The notes beneath the pieces are model-generated. The model was given only the letters and a program-made list of their open reading frames with translations. It was not told where the DNA came from and did not search any database. From Martelella radicis (GTDB taxonomy: Bacteria > Pseudomonadota > Alphaproteobacteria > Rhizobiales > Rhizobiaceae), in contig NZ_JACIDZ010000002.1 in the NCBI RefSeq assembly GCF_014196625.1, positions 310,001 to 374,000 of the forward strand: DNA of 64,000 nt. Reading direction: 5' to 3'. Shown piece by piece: positions 8,575-17,237 of this stretch; positions within the stretch are counted from its first letter, which is position 1, and every line of letters starts with the position of its first letter. The position numbers and the translations under genes are program-made.

Positions 8575-9309
8575 ATGAGCCATGATAGCTGTCTGGTGCA
8601 GAAACTGTCGCATTATGTACCGCTCAGCCAGTGTTCGCTGGATAGCATAGCCTGCCTCGAACGCGAGGAACGCGACTATGACAGGGGCACCGAGATCCAT
8701 GCGGAAGGCGACAGCAACACAAATCTCTACGTGGTCAGACAGGGCTGGCTCTACAGTTATGCCGACCTGAAGGATGGACGGCGACAGATTGTCGAGATCC
8801 ATCATCCAGGCGATATCATTGGCTTCCCAGACATCGCCTTCAACGAACGGACCACAGTGCTCAAGGCCGCCGAGGATGTGCGTTTGTGCCCCTTTCCGAA
8901 GAAGGATCTCGACCAGGTCTTTTCAAACGCGCCGCAGCTTGCCGCGCTCCTGTTTGCGCTTGCCGTGCGCAATCAGGTGATCCTGACCGACTTCCTGCAG
9001 GCCGTTGGCCGCATGAGCGCGCGCGAGCGGATTGCCTATTTCCTCCTCGACCTGATGGCGCGCCTCAGGATCGCCAACAAGCCCATGTCGACGACCTTCC
9101 GATTGCCCCTCAATCAGACGGAAATCTCCGACGTGTTGGGATTGACCAATGTCTATGTCAGCCGCTCCTTCACCGCCTTGCAGAAAGACGGCCTGATCCG
9201 GCGCGACAACGGCACCGTCGAGGTTCTGGAAGAGGACAAGCTGATCAGTCTTTGCGACTTCGTCGACCGGCATGCCCGCATCGATACGAGCTGGTTTCCG
9301 AAACCGTGA
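8575..9309 (+). CDS. Crp/Fnr-family transcriptional regulator
   Basis: A 244-residue regulator with a cyclic-nucleotide-binding-like beta-roll (about residues 25-115: LYVVRQGWLYSYADLKDGRRQIVEIHHPGDIIGF), a long dimerisation helix and a C-terminal winged helix. The recognition region is about residues 178-202 (LPLNQTEISDVLGLTNVYVS), the usual E..D.LGLT..VSR pattern. The cysteines present (6, 20, 27, 105) do not form the FNR 4Fe-4S cluster pattern, so direct oxygen sensing of FNR type is unlikely. The start is set by GGAGG at 8561-8565 before the ATG at 8575; the frame is open further upstream but has no better ribosome site. It converges with ptsH. Confidence 0.88.
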   Translation: MSHDSCLVQKLSHYVPLSQCSLDSIACLEREERDYDRGTEIHAEGDSNTNLYVVRQGWLYSYADLKDGRRQIVEIHHPGDIIGFPDIAFNERTTVLKAAEDVRLCPFPKKDLDQVFSNAPQLAALLFALAVRNQVILTDFLQAVGRMSARERIAYFLLDLMARLRIANKPMSTTFRLPLNQTEISDVLGLTNVYVSRSFTALQKDGLIRRDNGTVEVLEEDKLISLCDFVDRHARIDTSWFPKP

Positions 9310-9409
9310 GGCGCTACGTCCCTTGCGGGAAGGCCGATCGCCGCGGTCATCCGCCAAGTTGACGGGAAGGGGCTGCCGGACTTTGGCTGGAAGGGCGGCG
9401 CTTCGGGTG

Positions 9410-9688
9410 TCAACTCTCCTCGCCGAAGCGATCGGCGACCAGCGCCTCGATGGCATCGAGCGCAGCTTCGGCTTCCGGCCCCGCAGCCGAGACAATGATC
9501 GTGCTGTTGATGCCGGCCGCCAGCATCATCAGACCCATGATCGAGGTGCCGCCCACGGTCATGCCGTCCTTGGCGACGCTGACGGAGGCGTTGAGCTTCT
9601 CGACCGTCTGGACGAATTTGGCGGAAGCGCGGGCGTGGAGCCCCCTGCGATTGACGATGGTGAGTGCGCGCGAGACCGGTTCTTCCAT
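9410..9688 (-). CDS. ptsH: HPr phosphocarrier protein of the regulatory PTS
   Basis: A 92-residue HPr. The phosphoryl-accepting His18 lies in the signature RRGLHARAS, and the regulatory serine (Ser49, in GGTSIMGLMML) that HPr kinase phosphorylates is kept. In alphaproteobacteria lacking sugar-transport PTS permeases, HPr works in a phosphorelay from EI-Ntr to EIIA proteins that tunes carbon and nitrogen metabolism. It is the last gene of the chvI-chvG-hprK-EIIA-ptsH run, 8 bp after the EIIA stop. In many relatives ahcY follows; here a convergent Crp/Fnr gene follows instead. Confidence 0.95.
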   Translation of the reverse strand: MEEPVSRALTIVNRRGLHARASAKFVQTVEKLNASVSVAKDGMTVGGTSIMGLMMLAAGINSTIIVSAAGPEAEAALDAIEALVADRFGEES

Positions 9689-9696
9689 CAGGCCTG

Positions 9697-10098
9697 TTAT
9701 TTCCCGCTCAGGACGCGGCTTGCGACATTGATGTAGCGCCGCCCGGCATCCTCGGCCTCGGCAAGCGCCTTGGCCATGTCATTGTCCACCCGCACCGCGA
9801 CAAGCTTGATCAGCATCGGCAGGTTGACGCCGGCGATCACCTCGACCGTTCCGTTGTTCATCACCGAAATGGCGAGGTTCGAGGGCGTCCCGCCGAACAT
9901 GTCGGTCAGGATGATCACGCCATTGCCGCTGTCGACCTTGCCGACGGCGGCGAGGATGTCGTCGCGCCGACGATCCATGTCGTCCTCGGGACCGATCGAA
10001 ACGGTTTCGATGGCGTCCTGCGGCCCGACGACATGCTCGACCGCCAGTCGGAACTCCTCCGCAAGGCCGCCATGGGTCACAAGCACCAGTCCGATCAT
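9697..10098 (-). CDS. PTS EIIA component, mannose (Man) family, regulatory
   Basis: A 133-residue EIIA-Man protein. Its phospho-histidine is His9 in MIGLVLVTHGG, and the conserved GVIILTDMFGGTPSNLA loop is present. No EIIB, EIIC or EIID is nearby, so it is a regulatory rather than transport component, as in other rhizobia where it is named ManX or PtsM. It takes phosphate from HPr. The start is set by GAGGAG just upstream on the minus strand; a longer reading frame to 10206 has no ribosome site and is not conserved-looking. It lies between hprK and ptsH. Confidence 0.92.
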   Translation of the reverse strand: MIGLVLVTHGGLAEEFRLAVEHVVGPQDAIETVSIGPEDDMDRRRDDILAAVGKVDSGNGVIILTDMFGGTPSNLAISVMNNGTVEVIAGVNLPMLIKLVAVRVDNDMAKALAEAEDAGRRYINVASRVLSGK

Positions 10099-10264
10099 CT
10101 TCGCGCTACTCCTCGAAACAGCAATCGCCTTCGTCCGCGCAAAGGCCCGTTGCCGCATCTTGTCGAAGCCGGCGCGAAGTGCAAGCCAAAAGGGCGAAAA
10201 TATCACATGAAATCAGGCGGGCCGCAGCCGCTGATGCATGGCGAACACAAGCCGCATGCCGGCT

Positions 10265-10759
10265 TCAGCCCTGATAACCAGCATGGCAGGGCCGCGCGGG
10301 AAGTCCGGTCCCAAGTCCGGGGCACAGCGCCGCAAGCTTGGAAAACGGGTCCGGCGCGGGCCAGCGCAGAAAGAGCTGCGGCAGGTCAAGCCCCTCGGCT
10401 AGTGCAAGCTTGCTGTCTTCCGGCGGCAGGCGGCTGGCCTCCTCGGAGCAAACAGGCATGAGCGCGAAATCCATGACCGCGCTTCCAAGATATGGGATCT
10501 CGGCCAGCCCCGAGCCGCGAATTTCAATAAGACCGGCAATGGCCGGGGGCGTTTCGGCAATCACCCGGCCGGCGGAAACGGAGATCAGCACCTGGTCGTC
10601 CGCAACAAGTGCGGAATAGAGCCCGTTGAGACGGCCGGCGTGGATAAGGGCAAGGGCAAGCTCGCTTTTGCCCGCGCCCGAGGCCCCGCAAATCAGGATG
10701 CCGGTCGAACCGAGCACGATCGCGGTCGCATGGCGGTTGGTTCCGGCCCGATCCGTCAT
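10265..10759 (-). CDS. hprK: HPr kinase/phosphorylase, short alphaproteobacterial form
   Basis: A 164-residue protein equal to the C-terminal catalytic half of Gram-positive HprK (about 310 residues). The P-loop GASGAGKS is at residues 25-32, and the region IRGSGLAEIPYLGSA matches the HprK Ile-Arg-Gly catalytic segment. The short form without the N-terminal domain is usual in alphaproteobacteria. It phosphorylates and dephosphorylates the HPr serine, and its neighbours are HPr, EIIA-Man and the ChvGI sensor system. Its start overlaps the chvG stop by 4 bp. Confidence 0.93.
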   Translation of the reverse strand: MTDRAGTNRHATAIVLGSTGILICGASGAGKSELALALIHAGRLNGLYSALVADDQVLISVSAGRVIAETPPAIAGLIEIRGSGLAEIPYLGSAVMDFALMPVCSEEASRLPPEDSKLALAEGLDLPQLFLRWPAPDPFSKLAALCPGLGTGLPARPCHAGYQG

Positions 10760-12555
10760 TGCGCCTTGCCGGCGGCGGCCGGCAGTTTGAGCGTGAAGCG
10801 GGCGCCTGTGACATCGCCGGTTTCGGGATTGGCGACATTTTCCGCCGTCAGCGTGCCGCCATGGGCCTCGGCGATCTGGCGGGATATGGAGAGGCCAAGC
10901 CCGGAATTCTGCCCGAAGGCCTCGCCGTCCGGGCGATCGGTGTAGAAGCGCTCGAAGATACGCTCCAGCGCGTCCGGCCGGATCCCCGGACCATTATCCG
11001 CCACGCTGATGATGATCTGCCCGCGCGTGCGGGTCAGCGCGACGTCGATGCGGCCGTCCTTTTCCGGAACGAAGGATCGGGCATTCTCGATCAGATTGGT
11101 GACGATCTGGCCGATCCGCAGATCATGGCCGAACGCCTCGAAAGCGCCCTTGCCGTGATTGCCGGGATTGACGGTAAAGCCGATCTCGACATGGCGGTTG
11201 CGCTTGCGGGTCTCGCGAGAGATCGAGACCAGGTCCTTCAGAAGCGCCTCTGCGTCGAAGCGCTTCGCATCCTCGCGGGCAAGCTCCGCATCCAGACGGG
11301 AAGCATCGGAGATGTCGCTGATCAGCCGGTCGAGACGGCGGACATCATGCTGGATGATCTCGGTCAGTCGCGCTTTCGATTCTTCGGTCTTGGCAAGCGG
11401 CAGCGTCTCGACCGCGCTTCGAAGCGAGGTGAGCGGGTTCTTAAGCTCGTGGGCGACATCGGCGGCGAAACTGTCGATGGCATCGATCCGGTCGTATAGC
11501 GCCGTCGTCATCTCCCGAAGCGTCGTGGAAAGATGGCCGATCTCGTCCTGACGGGCGGAGAAGTCCGGGATTTCCTCACGTTCGCGCGGGCCGCCGCGGC
11601 GCACCCTGACGGCGGCCTCGGAGAGCCGGCGCAACGGACTTGCGATCGTCGAGGACAACATGAAGGAGAGGATCATGGTCACGAGCGCAGTGACGCCGAA
11701 GACCCGGATGATGGCGATACGCTCGGCATGGACGATCTTGTCGATGTCGCCAGCCTGAGTGGACAGCAGAAGCACGCCGAGCACGGCGCGAAAGCGCTGG
11801 ATCGGCACGGCGACGGAGACGATCAGCCCGCCCCGGTCGGTGACCCGCACTACGGCCGAGCGCTGGGCGTCGAGCGCCTTCATCACTTCCGGATAGATCG
11901 AGCCATCGCCGCCGGGCGCCTCCTCATAGCGCGGCAGATTGCCCGGCTGCAGGAAGCGGTTCATCAGGCTTCCGAGCTTGTCCGATACGCTTTCCGCCGT
12001 CGATTTCTCGGTGTCCGGCAAGTCGTAGCGCAACACCTGACCGCGCGAATAGAGATAACGCGAATCGAGAATCAGATTGGCGTCGGGATCATAGATGCGC
12101 GCGCGGGTGCGGGTCGGCGAGATCAGCCGTCTCAGGATCGGCGCGACCTTCTCAGGATTGAGGGGAAAACGCAGATCCTCGTCGCTTGAGGTCGGGCGGG
12201 CGCTCTCGCCAGCCTGCAACTCCAGCAGTTCCTGCGGATCGATTGTCATCGTGTCGGTTTCGACCGAGGCGGAGGAGGCGATCGCGCCGGCGATGATCTC
12301 GCCCTGGGTCAGAAGGCTTTCCACGCGCGCGTCGATCAACCCCTCGCGGAACTGGTTGAGATAGAGGATGCCTCCGACAAGGAAGAACAGGGCCAGAAGG
12401 TTGAAGAACAGGATTCGCCAGTTGAGGCTGGAGAAAACGGTCGAAGCCAGCACCCAGCGCATCGCCGCAAAGGGTTTGCGCCAGCGCCGTCCCGGCTTCC
12501 TGCCAGGGGCCTCGTTCGAGGTCCCGCCTGAGGCTTTGTCGCTGCTGTTCGTCAA
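10756..12555 (-). CDS. chvG: Sensor histidine kinase ChvG (ExoS)
   Basis: A 599-residue membrane kinase. A basic N-terminal tail leads to TM1 (about 48-66), then a periplasmic sensor (67-280) and TM2 (about 282-303). A HAMP linker follows, then the H-box with His369 in FAADVAHELKNPLTSLRSA. The ATP-binding domain shows N, G1 and G2 boxes (NLIENARSF, VADNGPGI, GLGLSISRQIAEAHGG). ChvG/ExoS with ChvI responds to acid and envelope stress and controls succinoglycan, motility and host-associated genes in rhizobia. It lies 91 bp after the chvI stop and overlaps hprK by 4 bp. Confidence 0.95.
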   Translation of the reverse strand: MTNSSDKASGGTSNEAPGRKPGRRWRKPFAAMRWVLASTVFSSLNWRILFFNLLALFFLVGGILYLNQFREGLIDARVESLLTQGEIIAGAIASSASVETDTMTIDPQELLELQAGESARPTSSDEDLRFPLNPEKVAPILRRLISPTRTRARIYDPDANLILDSRYLYSRGQVLRYDLPDTEKSTAESVSDKLGSLMNRFLQPGNLPRYEEAPGGDGSIYPEVMKALDAQRSAVVRVTDRGGLIVSVAVPIQRFRAVLGVLLLSTQAGDIDKIVHAERIAIIRVFGVTALVTMILSFMLSSTIASPLRRLSEAAVRVRRGGPREREEIPDFSARQDEIGHLSTTLREMTTALYDRIDAIDSFAADVAHELKNPLTSLRSAVETLPLAKTEESKARLTEIIQHDVRRLDRLISDISDASRLDAELAREDAKRFDAEALLKDLVSISRETRKRNRHVEIGFTVNPGNHGKGAFEAFGHDLRIGQIVTNLIENARSFVPEKDGRIDVALTRTRGQIIISVADNGPGIRPDALERIFERFYTDRPDGEAFGQNSGLGLSISRQIAEAHGGTLTAENVANPETGDVTGARFTLKLPAAAGKAQ

Positions 12556-12646
12556 TCTTCGCCCTGTTTGCGGTGGCTGTGCCCGAGCCCTCAGGAAATG
12601 CCGCGATTGCGTCTATTCCATGGTTGGGTCCGACACGCCTTCTGCC

Positions 12647-13369
12647 TCAGGCGGCTTCGCGGAAGCGATAGCCGACGCCGTAAAGGGTTTCGATCATATC
12701 GAAATCGGTGTCAACCAGCTTGAATTTCTTGCGCAGGCGCTTGATGTGGCTGTCGATCGTGCGGTCGTCGACATAGACCTGGTCGTCATAGGCGGCATCC
12801 ATCAGCGCATCGCGGCTCTTGACCACGCCTGGACGCTGGGCAAGCGAATGCAGGATGAGAAACTCGGTGACCGTCAGGGTCACGGGGTCCCCCTTCCAGG
12901 TACAGGTATGGCGTTCGCGGTCCATGACCAGCGGGCCGCGCTCCAGCGGACGGTTCGCCTCGCCCTCGCCGGGCTTGGCGCCGCCGCCGGCAATGGCGGC
13001 CTCGCGGGCGGCAACCCGGCGCAGGACGGCGCGCACGCGCTCCACCAGCAGCCGCTGGGAGAAGGGCTTGGTGATGAAATCGTCGGCGCCCATCTTCAGC
13101 CCGAAAAGCTCGTCGATCTCCTCATCCTTCGATGTCAGGAAGATTACCGGAATGTCCGACTTCTGCCGCAGCCGCCGCAAAAGCTCCATCCCGTCCATGC
13201 GCGGCATCTTGATGTCGAAAATGGCAAGCTGCGGCGGGTTGGCCTGAAGCCCGGTCAGCGCCGTGGCGCCATCGGTATAGGTGTCAACGCGATAGCCTTC
13301 GGATTCCAGAGCAATCGACACCGAGGTCAGAATGTTCCGGTCGTCGTCCACGAGCGCGATCGTCTGCAT
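12647..13369 (-). CDS. chvI: Response regulator ChvI (OmpR family)
   Basis: A 240-residue two-domain regulator. The receiver domain has the acidic pocket at Asp8-10, the phospho-acceptor Asp52 ([13 protein letters not shown]) and Lys101 (ITKPFS). A linker rich in Gly/Glu precedes a winged-helix DNA-binding domain ([16 protein letters not shown], then LYGVGYRF). The N-terminus [21 protein letters not shown] is characteristic of rhizobial ChvI. The start at 13369 has a minus-strand AGGGAG site; the frame extends to 13480 without one. It is divergent from pckA and begins the chvI-chvG-hprK run. Confidence 0.95.
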   Translation of the reverse strand: MQTIALVDDDRNILTSVSIALESEGYRVDTYTDGATALTGLQANPPQLAIFDIKMPRMDGMELLRRLRQKSDIPVIFLTSKDEEIDELFGLKMGADDFITKPFSQRLLVERVRAVLRRVAAREAAIAGGGAKPGEGEANRPLERGPLVMDRERHTCTWKGDPVTLTVTEFLILHSLAQRPGVVKSRDALMDAAYDDQVYVDDRTIDSHIKRLRKKFKLVDTDFDMIETLYGVGYRFREAA

Positions 13370-13705
13370 TTGGGGCTCCCTGACTGCAGTTCTTATGGTC
13401 TTTGGACGGCATTTGGTCCGCCGTCTCGCGATTTCTAGCATTTGTTGGAAAAAAACTGGAACAAATTGTGGCAAGACCAACCAAAGCGGGCGATCAAACC
13501 CTTCAAATCACATTTTCTAAGCGCGACGTCACGCCGGTTAACAGCCTGAGAATCCTTCATAATCTGAAAATTGTTCAATCTGGCGTTTTTCTTTAATCGA
13601 TTAAATGCATGATATTATTATATTTTGTCAGATTCCCTGTTGTCTGATGCGAACGAATTTAATATGTTTTTAAAAAATTAGATTTCGTTTAGAGAGGCAT
13701 TTCGC
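13370..13705. other. AT-rich divergent intergenic region between chvI and pckA
   Basis: A 336-bp non-coding stretch, clearly more AT-rich than its surroundings from about 13540 on. It must carry promoters for chvI (minus) and pckA (plus). The 14-bp perfect palindrome at 13592-13605 is annotated separately. A TATTAT box (13613-13618) could serve as a -10 element for pckA, but I cannot pair it with a convincing -35. An imperfect inverted repeat, TCAGA and TCTGA, flanks the stretch around 13640. No open frame here looks coding. Confidence 0.6.
13592..13605. promoter_or_regulatory. 14-bp perfect palindrome, candidate LacI-type operator for pckA
   Basis: TTTAATCGATTAAA is a perfect inverted repeat with a central CG, the arrangement of many LacI/GalR-family operators. 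It lies about 100 bp upstream of the pckA start. In Sinorhizobium meliloti pckA is controlled by the LacI-family regulator PckR, so this is a reasonable candidate site; I have not been able to compare it with the published PckR motif. Confidence 0.5.
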
Positions 13706-15313
13706 ATGGTGGAGCATGGAATCTACAATCGCCGTTTTCCGGTCGAAGCAGCAGGTCTGAAGGACCTTGCCGGCGTTTACTACAATCTGATGCCATCGGA
13801 ACTCTGCGAGCTGGCGCTTCGCCGCAGCGAAGCGGTGCTGACGGCAGACGGCGCGCTGAGGGCGCTCACGGGCCAGCACACCGGCCGCTCCGCCAAGGAC
13901 AAGTTCGTTGTCTGCGACGACAAGACCAAAGACCAGATCTGGTGGGACAACAACAAGGCGATGTCGCCGGAGCATTTCGCCCTCCTCAAGGAAGACATGC
14001 TCGCCCATGCGGCCGGCAAGGAACTGTTCGTGCAGGACCTGATCGGCGGCGCGGATGAGGAAAACCGTCTGCCGACGCGGGTCATCACCGAATATGCCTG
14101 GCACGCCCAGTTCATCCGCAACCTTCTGATCCGCCCGGAGCGCGACGCGCTGGAGGATTTCGAGGCGAAACTGACCATCATCAACCTGCCCTCCTTCGTT
14201 GCCGATCCGAAGCGCTATAATTGCCGCACGGAAACGGTGATCGCCTGCGATCTCGAGAACGGTCTTGTGCTGATCGGCGGCACATCCTATGCGGGTGAAA
14301 TGAAGAAGTCGGTGTTCACCGCCCTCAACTATCTTCTGCCCTCGCGCGGCGTGATGCCGATGCACTGCTCGGCCAATGTCGGAGATGCGGGCGATGCCGC
14401 CGTGTTCTTCGGACTTTCGGGTACCGGCAAGACCACACTTTCGGCGGATCCCTCGCGCACGCTGATCGGCGATGACGAGCATGGCTGGGGCGAAAACGGC
14501 CTGTTCAATTTCGAGGGCGGCTGCTACGCCAAGACCATCCGCCTTTCGGCCGAGGCCGAGCCGGAAATCTACGCCACGACCAAACGTTTCGGCACGGTTC
14601 TGGAAAATGTCGTGCTCGACGCCAACCGCAAGCCCGATTTCGATGACGGGTCGCTGACGGAAAACACGCGCTGCGCCTATCCGCTGGACTATATTCCCAA
14701 TGCCTCGCGCACCGGACTTGCGCCGCATCCGAAGACGATCATCATGCTGACGGCCGATGCCTTCGGCGTGTTGCCGCCGATCGCGAAACTGACGCCCGAC
14801 CAGGCCATGTATCACTTCCTCTCCGGCTACACCGCCAAGGTGGCGGGTACGGAAAAGGGCGTGACCGAACCCGAAGCGACGTTCTCGACCTGCTTCGGCG
14901 CGCCCTTCATGCCGCGCCACCCGACCGAATACGGCAATCTGCTGAAGTCCCTGATCGCCAGGCACGGCGTGCAGTGCTGGCTGGTCAATACCGGCTGGAC
15001 CGGCGGCGCCTATGGCGCGGGTTCGCGCATGCCGATCCGCCAGACCCGGGCCATGCTGGCCGAGGCGCTGGCCGGCCGGCTTGCCGGCGCGGAGTTCCGT
15101 GTGGATCCGAATTTCGGCTTCGAGGTTCCGGTCGCCGTGCCCGGCGTCGACGCGGCAATTCTCAACCCGCGCGGCACCTGGGCCGACGCAAGCGCCTACG
15201 ACGCGCAGGCGGCGAAACTTGTCGACATGTTCGTCGCCAATTTCGCCAAATTCGAGGATCATGTGGATGCCGGCGTGAAGGCCGCTGCGCCGGGAATTCT
15301 GGCCGCCGCCTGA
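13706..15313 (+). CDS. pckA: Phosphoenolpyruvate carboxykinase (ATP)
   Basis: A 535-residue cytosolic enzyme converting oxaloacetate and ATP to phosphoenolpyruvate, the first committed step of gluconeogenesis from dicarboxylates. The kinase-1a P-loop GLSGTGKT (236-243), kinase-2 segment LIGDDEHGW (about 254-261), metal-binding MHCSANVG (219-226) and substrate region [14 protein letters not shown] (54-67) are all intact. Length is as expected. It stands alone on the plus strand, divergent from chvI, with a strong intrinsic terminator 22 bp after the stop. Confidence 0.97.
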   Translation: MVEHGIYNRRFPVEAAGLKDLAGVYYNLMPSELCELALRRSEAVLTADGALRALTGQHTGRSAKDKFVVCDDKTKDQIWWDNNKAMSPEHFALLKEDMLAHAAGKELFVQDLIGGADEENRLPTRVITEYAWHAQFIRNLLIRPERDALEDFEAKLTIINLPSFVADPKRYNCRTETVIACDLENGLVLIGGTSYAGEMKKSVFTALNYLLPSRGVMPMHCSANVGDAGDAAVFFGLSGTGKTTLSADPSRTLIGDDEHGWGENGLFNFEGGCYAKTIRLSAEAEPEIYATTKRFGTVLENVVLDANRKPDFDDGSLTENTRCAYPLDYIPNASRTGLAPHPKTIIMLTADAFGVLPPIAKLTPDQAMYHFLSGYTAKVAGTEKGVTEPEATFSTCFGAPFMPRHPTEYGNLLKSLIARHGVQCWLVNTGWTGGAYGAGSRMPIRQTRAMLAEALAGRLAGAEFRVDPNFGFEVPVAVPGVDAAILNPRGTWADASAYDAQAAKLVDMFVANFAKFEDHVDAGVKAAAPGILAAA

Positions 15314-15334
15314 GTTATACGCAGGAGGAGCGTG

Positions 15335-15375
15335 GAAATGCCCGGTCGCCGTTCGGCGCCGGGCATTTCTTTTTT
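15335..15375 (+). terminator. Rho-independent terminator of pckA
   Basis: An 11-bp perfect stem (GAAATGCCCGG at 15335-15345 with CCGGGCATTTC at 15359-15369), extended by an inner CGCC/GGCG helix, is followed at once by a run of six T residues. This is a textbook intrinsic terminator for pckA. Confidence 0.93.
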
Positions 15376-15391
15376 CAGGCGACCGGCGAGA

Positions 15392-15835
15392 TTACCAGGC
15401 CAGTTCCACATGCGGCCTGCCGTCCGACGTCTTTGCCGGCGACCGCCCCGTCTCATCGACCGTACAGTTGACCCGTTGTCGGAAGGCCGAGAAACTCTCG
15501 AATGTGACGACATCGACCGGCTCATCGAATTTCAATGTCAGGCGATAATGCCCCGGCTTTCCGGCAAAGGCACTGGCGGACAGGATCTCGGCAGTAAACG
15601 CATGGCCGAGATAGGTTCCCGAAACGCGCGCGCCGAGCATCCACGGGTTCAGCGGCGGTCGGTTGCCGATTTTCGCATGAAGCGTGTTCCAGTCGCGAAA
15701 GCCATATTGGGCGGCAATCAGCTCCAGCGCCCGGGAATGGGTGATCGGCTCGCCGGTGCGATTCAGATGGGCACGCAGGCGTTTGGCCTGATCCTTGAGG
15801 GCCTCAAGCGATGGCAGCGGTGTATTGGTGGACAT
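15392..15835 (-). CDS. Glyoxalase-superfamily-related protein
   Basis: A 147-residue protein. The N-terminal segment LEALKDQAKRLRAHLNRTGEPITHSRALELIAAQYGFRDWNTLHA is typical of a small alphaproteobacterial family annotated as glyoxalase superfamily, and of plasmid-borne proteins with the ALE..A..YGFRDWNTLHA helix pair. The C-terminal half (VSGTYLGHAFTAEILSASA, HYRLTLKFDEPVDVVTFESFSAFR) is predicted beta-rich. No metal-binding pattern proves lyase activity. The start at 15835 is chosen because the upstream extension would run through the arfB gene in antisense. It is monocistronic. Confidence 0.62.
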   Translation of the reverse strand: MSTNTPLPSLEALKDQAKRLRAHLNRTGEPITHSRALELIAAQYGFRDWNTLHAKIGNRPPLNPWMLGARVSGTYLGHAFTAEILSASAFAGKPGHYRLTLKFDEPVDVVTFESFSAFRQRVNCTVDETGRSPAKTSDGRPHVELAW

Positions 15836-16091
15836 GGCGAAGTCTTTCCTTCGCATTCGCCTGTCTGGTGGTTCGGTGCCCGCATTGCCGGAACCGCGAA
15901 TGCGCAAGGTTTTCAAAACATCGCTCATCGGTTCAAGGGGAACTTCACCATGGTTTTGAGAACCGCGGGCGGCCGGCGTCTCTTGCCGTTGCCGCTCATT
16001 AGGCCGCATTGCCGTCCGCGTCAAGCAAAAGCCCGGTCTCGCAGGCGATTGCGGCCTTGAAGGCCGGGCGGCGGCATGGGATAACGCGGCC

Positions 16092-16529
16092 ATGGCCTCA
16101 CGCGATCTCATCATCAATGACCGGATCACCATTTTCGGCTGGGAACTGACCGAGCAGTTCGTGCTTGCCGGCGGACCCGGCGGACAGAACGTCAACAAGG
16201 TGGCGACCGCCGTGCAGCTGTTCTTCCCTCTCGCCGCCTCCCCTTCCCTGCCTGAGCGCGTAAAACGCAATGCGATGCGCCTCGGCGGCCGCAAGGTTTC
16301 CAAGGAGGGGGTGCTGCTGATCGAGGCCAATGGCCATCGCAGCCAGGAGCGCAACCGCGAGGAGGCGCGCGAGAAGCTGAAGGAGCTGATCCTCGCCGCC
16401 GCCGCGCCGCCACCGCCGCGCCGCCGCAAAACCAGACCGACGCGCGGTTCGATCGAACGTCGGCTGAAGGCCAAGGCCGGCCGCTCGGAAATCAAGAAGA
16501 AGCGCGGCAAGCCCGCGCCCGACGAGTAA
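16092..16529 (+). CDS. arfB: Peptidyl-tRNA hydrolase ArfB (ribosome rescue)
   Basis: A 145-residue class I release-factor-like protein. The catalytic GGQ loop is present in AGGPGGQNVNKVATAV. The basic C-terminal tail (PRRRKTRPTRGSIERRLKAKAGRSEIKKKRGK) matches the ArfB/YaeJ tail that enters the empty mRNA channel. It hydrolyses peptidyl-tRNA on ribosomes stalled without a stop codon. The domain lacks the stop-codon recognition parts of RF1/RF2, which fits its length. The alkB gene follows after 3 bp, suggesting co-expression. Confidence 0.92.
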   Translation: MASRDLIINDRITIFGWELTEQFVLAGGPGGQNVNKVATAVQLFFPLAASPSLPERVKRNAMRLGGRKVSKEGVLLIEANGHRSQERNREEAREKLKELILAAAAPPPPRRRKTRPTRGSIERRLKAKAGRSEIKKKRGKPAPDE

Positions 16530-16532
16530 GCC

Positions 16533-17165
16533 ATGAGCGCCGACAAACCCGTTCTCCCCGAGGGCTTTCGCTATCTGCCGGACTATCTCGACCGCGCCGC
16601 CCAGGAGGCGCTGGTCGAGGATATCCGCGCTGTGGTGGCAGAAGCCCCGCTTTACGTGCCGACCATGCCGCGCACCGGAAAACCGATGTCCGTGCGCATG
16701 ACCAATTGCGGCCCGCTCGGCTGGGTCACCGACAAGGAACGCGGCTATCGCTATCAGGCAACCCATCCCGCAACGGGAAAACCCTGGCCGCAAATGCCCG
16801 AACGGCTCGCAGCGCTCTGGCGCGACCTTGCGGATTACCCCGAACCGCCGGAAGCCTGCCTGATCAATTTCTACGATGACACGGCGAAGATGGGCATGCA
16901 TCAGGACAGCGACGAGGCGGATTTCTCAGCCCCCGTGCTTTCCATCTCGCTCGGCGATAGCTGCCTTTTTCGCGTGGGCGGCACGGACCGAAAGGACAAG
17001 GCCGTCTCGCTGAAACTGGCAAGCGGCGATATCGTGCTGCTTTCCGGCAAAAGCCGTCTCGCCTATCATGGCGTGACGCGGACCTATCCCGGCACCTCGA
17101 CGCTTTTGAAGAACGGCGGACGGATCAATCTGACGCTTCGACGGGTAAGATCTCCACCTCAATAG
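16533..17165 (+). CDS. alkB: Alpha-ketoglutarate-dependent DNA dioxygenase AlkB
   Basis: A 210-residue Fe(II)/2-oxoglutarate dioxygenase that removes alkyl groups from DNA or RNA bases. The iron triad is visible as His and Asp in MGMHQDSDEADF and the distal His in LAYHGVTR. The 2-oxoglutarate-binding arginines sit in GRINLTLRRV near the C-terminus. The substrate-proximal N-terminal region (RYQATHPATGKPWPQMPERL) matches bacterial AlkB. It is 3 bp after arfB and probably translated from the same message. Its own SOS or Ada site was not seen. Confidence 0.93.
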   Translation: MSADKPVLPEGFRYLPDYLDRAAQEALVEDIRAVVAEAPLYVPTMPRTGKPMSVRMTNCGPLGWVTDKERGYRYQATHPATGKPWPQMPERLAALWRDLADYPEPPEACLINFYDDTAKMGMHQDSDEADFSAPVLSISLGDSCLFRVGGTDRKDKAVSLKLASGDIVLLSGKSRLAYHGVTRTYPGTSTLLKNGGRINLTLRRVRSPPQ

Positions 17166-17237
17166 CGTCACCCTCGGGCTCGGCCGACGGGCACAGCCCT
17201 CAAAGAGGCTCTGTCCCACATTCCGGTGCAGGCGCGT

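Noticed and set aside
9410-10098. A sugar-transporting PTS permease
   Set aside because: Only HPr, EIIA and HPr kinase are here; no EIIB, EIIC or EIID frame is present.
15836-16546. A longer N-terminus for the glyoxalase-like protein, reaching into the arfB gene
   Set aside because: It would overlap arfB antisense over its full length and ends far from any ribosome site; the 147-residue form is typical.
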